Positions 57,358 through 64,000 of a DNA stretch of 64,000 bases are shown one piece after another. Source of the stretch: Bugula neritina (Eukaryota; Bryozoa; Gymnolaemata; Cheilostomatida; Bugulidae). The DNA is taken from the NCBI GenBank assembly GCA_964035545.1, contig OZ037766.1, positions 24,264,767 to 24,328,766 on the forward strand. Direction: 5' to 3'. The first letter of the stretch is position 1. Each line of letters starts with the position of its first letter. The notes beneath the pieces are model-generated. The model ran no database searches, was not told the origin of the DNA, and worked only from the letters and a program-made list of their open reading frames with translations. A program made the translations under genes and the position numbers.

Positions 57358-59173
57358 TCTACCTATCTATATATATCTTGCTTTTTATACTGTACTTAAT
57401 ATACTTCAAATAGAAGGTTTTCATACACACTTAAACATATTCAAATAAAATAATCTTACCAACTAGCTACTTTTTCACAAAATTAGGTCATTTTCTTTAA
57501 TTTATGTTGAATACAAAATAATAATATACATGAACACACCAGTAAGGAGACGTATTTGCCCCTGTATTCCCGCGTAGACCTCAACTCCAGATGTCTGCAA
57601 GCTCCAGCAGTGATATGGCAAAGGTGTACTCTTCACACAATATTCCTGCCCATTGGTGCATACTGGGCCAACAACTTTCTTGTTTAGGTCCAACAATCTA
57701 AGCGCTTTATTCCAGAAATCAGCTACCAAATGCACGTTAGAACTTAAGGTAGTTATCGCTTTAGGATAATCAAATCTAGAATCACTCAGGTTGCCATCTA
57801 CATAGCCCGTTTCTGTTGAACCAGCAATTTTTATATTTGAACTTATTCCTTCACTCGACCAGGTGACTTGTGAAATGTAATGCTTATTCACAACGAGTAA
57901 TTTTTTTTCAGTTGCAATGAAACTGGTGGGAAAGTTGAACCCTGATTTGATTACGGTACTCAGTACACCGGAGTTCAAATTAACAGCTCTTATTGCGTTG
58001 TTGACTCTGTCGGTTATAAAAACTCTTTGTGGGTTTTCGCTATCAATGGCTACGTGCCAAGGGGAGGCGAGTCTCCCAGTTCCGATTTTACCTTCTTGGT
58101 ATCCACCCCAACCACAAGTTCCAGCTATGGTAGTCACACCATTGTTTATTCTATTTAAGAGTTTTACACAGTGTTTCTTGCTTACAACGAAAACTACATG
58201 GGTGGAGTTTAATTGCTTGAATCCCGTAATATCCTGTTTAGAAACGGTCACAAGATTTGTAATTTTTTTTCCGTTTGTAGTCCCGAGATGAGAGTCAGTA
58301 CTAAAGAGAAGACTTCTATCATTCTTATACCAGTCATCTTCCATGTGAAAAATTATTTTCTCTGTTTTTAAAAATATTTTGTTTTTCTTGAATATAAGGC
58401 TGAAAAAATAACACAATGTTATCTAAACACCATATTATATAAAAATAAAGTTATGAAATAATTATTTGTAGTCTTGTGTGATGATTATATTGTAAAGTGA
58501 ATTAAAAGTTTTCGGTTTCACAAGTCAAGTTTGAATGCTAATTAAGTGCTTTTAAATATATATGTATATATGCACCATCAGATTACCTTTCATACTGAGG
58601 ATAGTTAATTACATTGTCTTCCTGCATTACCCTCGTCACCAGGAGCTAAAATACATTACCATCTAGTATAGTTAGAAAATGTAGAAAATATCACTTCAAT
58701 ATGTTTGTTAAATATAATAATTGAAATTTTTAGAAAAAATTATTTTTATTACAAGGCAAAATCAAAATTTATTTCTATTGAAAAGAAAACAAAATAATGA
58801 TATATTTTCATTTATTATATATTTTGATTGTTTGCTACAAATGCAGTTTGTTTGAGTAATTCATTAAATATACAATGCATGAAATAAAAGGATGCCAACA
58901 TAAATGAGTATGCTAAAAATTTGAATATTATTTTAAACCATATATAGAATATAAGTGAAATAAAATCAAGTGTCTACAATATAATTGCTTGGGGAAGCAA
59001 CTCTGCAGCCATTTCACTGATGTTATGTGTATAGAAAACAATATGCTACCAGATGTGGCCATTCATCACAAAATCTTAAGCAATTATGGCTGTTACAAAG
59101 TTCTAACAGTTATTACATTCCTAATTTAATAGACAAAACTAATAATTATAACAAAATTATTTATTATGTGTTG

Positions 59174-59247
<74 letters not shown>

Positions 59248-59393
59248 CTTTAATAGTACTTTTGCATGCCATTTGGATCATTTTATTTTTAAAACTTACC
59301 AATGTTATATTTATGCTTAAATAAATGTAAATGCGCAAATTAAGAAATTGTCTTACAGATTTTACTCACGAAAATGACCAAACAGCGTTTCAT
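55898..59393 (-). CDS. Beta-propeller single-pass membrane protein A
   Basis: Five exons, 460 aa: 59393-59370, 58645-58587, 58399-57540, 56697-56563 and 56202-55898, all phase-consistent. The signal peptide is split over exons 1 and 2 (MKRCLVIF then LLVTRVM). Exon 3 (about 29-314) holds repeated beta-propeller blades of NHL type, for example RVFITDRVNNAIRAVNLNSG and HLVADFWNKALRLLDLNKK, with internal Gly-rich turns. Exon 4 carries a Pro/Lys stalk and one membrane helix (about 336-356, WVVVLIVFSILSIPVII). The cytoplasmic tail of about 100 residues is Tyr-rich and basic (YVGYTYYYVPRQVYRYL). It is paralogous, exon for exon, to the divergent gene at 61.1 kb. Ligand and function are unknown. Its third intron holds a perfect 92-bp inverted repeat and long microsatellites. 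Confidence 0.85.
56738..56794. repeat. (TA)n microsatellite
   Basis: Pure TA run in intron 3 of the minus-strand propeller gene, next to its 56697-56563 exon. Confidence 0.95.
56974..57020. repeat. (TA)n microsatellite
   Basis: TA run just left of the perfect inverted repeat. Confidence 0.95.
57053..57245. repeat. Perfect 92-bp inverted repeat with 9-bp loop
   Basis: Left arm 57053-57144 and right arm 57154-57245 are exact reverse complements; the loop is ttgctactc. The arms contain gatatttcgggtaccact and the right strand reads ctgaagat...cccgaaa. It is bordered by TA repeats on the left and TTTA repeats on the right. It lies in intron 3 of propeller gene A, so its RNA would fold into a long hairpin. 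Confidence 0.97.
57258..57358. repeat. (TTTA)n microsatellite
   Basis: About 25 uninterrupted ttta units following the right arm of the inverted repeat. Confidence 0.97.
59175..59246. repeat. (TA)n microsatellite
   Basis: About 70 bp of TA repeats in intron 1 of propeller gene A. Confidence 0.95.
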
Positions 59394-61057
59394 TCTTCTG
59401 CAAGTCTGCTTCTACTATGAATTATGTGACAGCTAGTGGTTCTCCACTCTCCTGCCACAAATTATAGTTTATTAAACATGTGCAGCAGAAGTACTATTTT
59501 TAGAGCAACTTAATCTCTATAAGTGATGGTTTGAGGTAACCCTGATGATGTCAGCCTTTTATATATTAACATAATGACTTTATCTTAATTCATTACCAAC
59601 TCATGTAGCACTCTGCAAAGAAGAATCATTTCTAAAAGAATGGGCTGTGATTAGGGCAACAAAACTTTACCAACCAATAATTTAGCAGCCGGAAAATTTA
59701 GCTATTCATATATTTATTAACATCTTAAGCAATGTAGAGATCAATTCTTATTCCAGAACAAAGATTTCAAAGTCTTCTTAACTTTTATCGTTGGCCTAAT
59801 TTTTGTAGTTGGAATTTAAAACTATGTATACATTTTTCTGTTCAGTACAGAAATTAATAGTTATTCTTCATAACTAATTTAAATTATTGGTCGAATTACT
59901 TGAAGGAGAGAAAATCTTGAATGCTAAATAAATGTTATTGTATCATAGCAAACATCCATGCAATATATCATCTATAATTTATTAATTAGGCTTTTTAATA
60001 TATAAACACTATTTTGATATTCTAACATAGTAACATCTTTTTTTAATGATATTTTATGAGTAATTTCATATAATATAATATGCTGCGTGGAGATAATAGA
60101 AATAGGCAATTGTTATTTGCACTAGATAGCTTTGAGTTAAATGTCTAACCAGAGTTTTCCAGTATAATCGATGTTCTTGCAAAGAGTTTCTATTCTCTCA
60201 ACATCATCATTGTTATAATCTAAAAGACACTGAAGGATTTAAAATAAATAACGATAAAATGTTTTTAAAATTTTTAATTTTGGAATGTCAAAAATGAACA
60301 TAATTTTAATGGCTTTACCAGTTTATCAACTAAAATTTTTAAAACGTTTTGAAATGTATTAAATAACTTACATTAGCATATTCAATTTTCTTATTATATA
60401 TAAATAACTAAATTTAGTTTCATTTACTGCAATTAGAATATTTTTTGTTCAGTCACCTTCTGGTTGTTATAAATAGGTTAATCAACATAACTTCAGCAGA
60501 CAGAGTAAACAGGTAAATAATATAATTTGTCAATTAGAAAGTTTTTTTACTTTAAATAAAAAACAAGGTAGAACCATGATTGATTAGTAGTAATTGTTGC
60601 CACATTTATTTTACCAAAAGAGGTTAAAATGCATTTTTTTTCCATTCCAAACAAACCACATGCATATATAGCTTTAATTAACTTTTTTAAACTGTTCAAC
60701 TATTGAGTCATTGTTCTTACATATGCTTATTATTAAAACGACAAACAAACCACGAACTTTAGTTTTCTTGCTGTCTAGAAAATCTTAAATATTTTTGTTT
60801 GACTGACCAGCTTGAAACTTTTTGTAACGTACAGCAGTTGAATGTTGGTATAGACATTTACATGAAAGGATCATTATCAAAATATAGAAAATCTTGAAAT
60901 AAACTTTATAAAAGTAATTTTAGAAACATCCCCAAATAATCTTTTTGTACATTAACAAAATTTTTACGAGAAGCTGTCCTGTTAATGAAGCTTGTTTCAA
61001 TATTTGAAACGCATTTCAGGTTTATTTCAAATGCTGATTAGCTGTGCGTCATTAAAG
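59394..61057. promoter_or_regulatory. Divergent intergenic region between the two propeller genes
   Basis: About 1.66 kb separates the start codons of two head-to-head paralogues. It must contain both promoters and 5' UTRs and could act as a shared regulatory region. No specific factor sites or initiator could be assigned. No further gene was seen. Confidence 0.45.
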
Positions 61058-63733
61058 ATGAAAAAGAAGACAACCCAAGCATACATGCTTACCAAAAGAA
61101 TTAACAGCTTGTTACTGGTTCTACAGGTAAGTAAATGTATAGAAACTATTGTTTTAGAAGTCAAAGATTCTAACTTAATAGTTCATCTTGACTCTCAATG
61201 CCTTTGACAAACCCGAGAAAACATTTTTCATCAGAACAATGGTTTTATATTTTTATATTGCTGAAAACTATTTTAGCTTTTTACAATGGTTAGGTTTTTT
61301 TATAGTTACTCAATACAGATTAAGTTTTGCGCTAATTCACTGCTTTCCCACAGGTCACATTATTTATTATTTTACATTGAAAGTTATTAAATTTTGTTGG
61401 GCACCTTTTTTGTTTCTTTCAAAAACCACAAATCATCAATGATTTCACATACCAACTCTATACTTTGCTTTTATGTCAGAATTTTAAGTAATATATATAA
61501 CAACTATATTATAAACATACTATTGTAGCAATCTGTCTTTAATCAGCTGTTGAGAAATTTTAGTTTTAATTAGTTTTTGCTACAATTTCCTTATTTCAAT
61601 TAACCTTTAGCTAATTGCTTTAGTTTCCTACTAGCTCAGATATATAAAATAACTTCTTTCAGCTACTTAAATCTGTATTTGAGTTCCTCAATATGTGAGG
61701 CAATGCAATCTCTTCATGGTGAACTGTTAACAACTATAGACTCAAATTCTTTTTGAAATTTTCAGATTCTTTATATACCTACACAGTTCATACTAAAAGT
61801 TTCATAACCATATTTTGCTGTTTAAAAAGTTATGCTTTACGCTGATGCTATGAATTTTTTCTTTATTGTTATAGCCATGACATTTTCTATTCTTAAGTTT
61901 TTAAATAAAATATTTGGTATACCAGTATTACTTTTGCTGCTACTACTGTATTCATTTCCCAAATGCAGATGTCCTCATTATCAAAATATTTTTGAATAAT
62001 CCAAAGAAGTTACAGCTTTTAAGCTGTTGTTAATTGCTAATGACTTGAAAAATTGTGAGCATATCTTGATGTTTTATACTAAAATAGTGGCAAAAAACTA
62101 TGATTATTATAACTTAGTGACAATATTTAACTTTTAAAAAAAAGTGTTTAAGACAAAAAATCCTAAATTGTGAGTTATTTTATGCATTTGCGCTAGCAAA
62201 ATTTTTATACAAGTTAGCTATTTACTTTTGCTGTGTTATACATTATAAGATTTGTATAACTATTCATTATTATTATTTAAAATTTCAGATTTTGTCAATT
62301 TCAACGGTCAGAATGCAATCTGGTACAAGTAAATTATCAAGGTATTATAATAACTTTGGTTTTAGGTATAAAGCAATGAAATATGTGTGTACACGTGTGT
62401 TTGGGCAAATATATGCTCGTGTTTGCGTGTTTATATGTACATGGATAAAAATTTTATTTAACCCATAAAATTTTTTAAAGTTTTGAAATTTTTCAATGCA
62501 AAAGATACCAAATTCAACTTGTTTAATATTTTAGGGAAATATTTACTAAGCAAGGATCATTTTTCAAAGCATTTGCAAATATACTTCACATAGAACGAGA
62601 CTGGTACAAGAATGATGGCAGCATTATTTATAGCACTCAACACCGCGTGGCAACAACCAATGGCAATAGAATTACCTCAACTCTGGTCCAATCAGCACAT
62701 AGCTACTTCTCCGGATTTAAGCAAATTAACAAAACTCATTTGGTATTTTCAAAGGCAAAAAGTCATTGCGTAAAACTCATAAACAGAAAAAATAAAAAGA
62801 CAGAAACATTGGCGGGTATTTGCGGAAGTCCCGGGATAAAAGATGGCACACTAGGAGTTGGCAAAATGCTGTTTCCTTACACAATTGACATAGATATAAA
62901 GAATCCAGAAAGGCTATTGATTCTTGATATTCAGCAAAATGCACTCAGGTTTTTGCTTTTCTACACAAAAGAGTTGGGTACTGTCATTCAATCCGGTTTT
63001 AATCTACCAATTTCTTTCGAGTGGACGGGTAGTGGTACATTGTTGGTAGCTAATCAACATTATATCTCGGAGGTTCGGTGGGAGAATGACAGCTCTGTAA
63101 CCAATGAGATGATTGTAGGATCCAACAGTTCTGGCAACAAGTACGGTATCTTCAGTAATTCTAGATTCACATTTCCTTGTCACATAGAAAGAGCTGGAAT
63201 AAACCAATATTATGTTACTGACTTTAACAATAAAGTTCTAAAATATGTGCAGTTAAGCAGTAAAAAAGTGGGGTATGTCTGTTTTGACTATGAAGGTATT
63301 TGTCACTCAGAAAGCTCAAAGCTTCAAGGTCTTCCAAAGGTCGTCTTAAAGGAAGGCGATGATGTATACATTACATTTGATCGGTATATCTACAAGTACA
63401 AAACTAACCGTAAGTCAACTAAACATAATTAATTTTTCAAGTTGCTATAAAATGATTTTTTTTAAAACGTTGACTTTTTGGGTTAAACAAAACATGAACT
63501 TATTAAGTTAAACTATGTTGTTGATTATAATTTCTATGCAGATTATTACCTCAAGGAGAAGGTTCAGCTTTTGCCACCACCATCAGCTAAAACACCCTCT
63601 AAAATGAAGCCCAAACGTAAACAAGTTAGATTGCTTTCAAAGACTGCCTTATTGGTAATTGGGTCTCTTGGTGGTTCAATGCTTTCCTTGCCAATTATTG
63701 CGATATGGTACTATGGATATTGGAAGAGCAGAG
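61058..63733 (+). CDS. Beta-propeller single-pass membrane protein B (3' end beyond window)
   Basis: Four exons visible: 61058-61126 (or starting at the ATG at 61085), 62289-62341, 62535-63409 and 63542-63733. Each has the same phase as its counterpart in the divergent gene. The signal peptide is split (MLTKRINSLLLVLQ then ILSIS). Exon 3 is the propeller, with clear matches to protein A: DWYKNDGSIIYST, TTNGN, HCVKLINRKN, IQSGFNLPISF, NQHYISEVRW. Exon 4 has a Pro/Lys stalk and a membrane helix (LLVIGSLGGSMLSLPIIAIW). About 396 codons are visible; the cytoplasmic tail exon lies past 64000. It is presumably a surface receptor or adhesion protein, with no known ligand. Confidence 0.83.
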
Positions 63734-64000
63734 GTATGACTAATTGATTAAAAGTTGTGTGTTTACAAAAAAGACATATTGATAAACATAGTTTGGCAAA
63801 TATTAAGCAACTAATAAAAACTATTGAATGGTTATTAACTCGCACAATGCTTTAAACAATGACTCTAGTTTGTAGAATATTTAAATTTAGCTCAAATTTG
63901 ATCCGTTTGATTAGATATACATTTATTTAATAGGCTGAAGTATTTTCTCAACTATTCCCTATAATTATTTCAATTCTATTGCGTGATATCTTATTAATGA
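63734..64000 (+). other. Start of an intron of propeller gene B
   Basis: Begins with the donor gtatga and continues AT-rich to the window end. By analogy with the paralogue, one tail exon should follow. Confidence 0.6.

Overview
The window is nuclear DNA of an animal. Genes have many short exons with GT-AG introns. The recognisable proteins (AIMP1, EXOSC8, a low-molecular-weight tyrosine phosphatase, calcium-binding EGF modules) are metazoan. The host DNA is AT-rich, with tRNA-derived SINEs, long TA microsatellites and a Ty3/gypsy element. A marine lophotrochozoan-like invertebrate would fit, but no single feature fixes the phylum. All gene models were assembled by hand from splice sites, reading frame and intron phase.

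Layout. 1.0-9.6 kb (-): mucin-like EGF/transmembrane gene, 12 exons. 10.3-15.5 kb (-): EXOSC8, with a 25-bp minisatellite in intron 4. 15.5-18.6 kb: low-complexity intergenic DNA. 18.575-26.021 kb (+): complete, very young gypsy LTR retrotransposon with a third ORF encoding a zinc-finger protein. 26.36-30.08 kb (+): phosphatase ACP1, starting 335 bp after the LTR. 31.2-42.7 kb (-): a second, larger mucin-like paralogue with the same exon plan. 43.4-45.0 kb: a decayed mosaic of pieces of that gene. 46.6 kb: tRNA-like relic. 47.97-48.35 kb: a tandem repeat carrying hammerhead ribozyme motifs on the minus strand. 48.7-53.5 kb (+): AIMP1. 55.9-59.4 kb (-) and 61.1 kb to beyond the window end (+): two divergent paralogues encoding a signal peptide, a beta-propeller and one membrane segment.

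The two mucin-like genes appear to encode cell-surface glycoproteins: EGF modules, long O-glycosylation-type Pro/Thr/Ser repeats, a juxtamembrane module with a C-x7-Y-x-C motif and a furin-type basic site, one membrane helix, and a related cytoplasmic tail. The housekeeping genes (exosome ring, tRNA-synthetase cofactor, phosphatase) are unrelated in function and simply interspersed.

The most notable find is the tandem repeat at 47.97-48.35 kb. Its minus-strand copy A has every conserved hammerhead core position, paired stems I, II and III, and a GUC cleavage triplet. A second, core-mutated copy lies exactly 272 bp away. This is the arrangement of a retrozyme-type element producing small circular RNAs.
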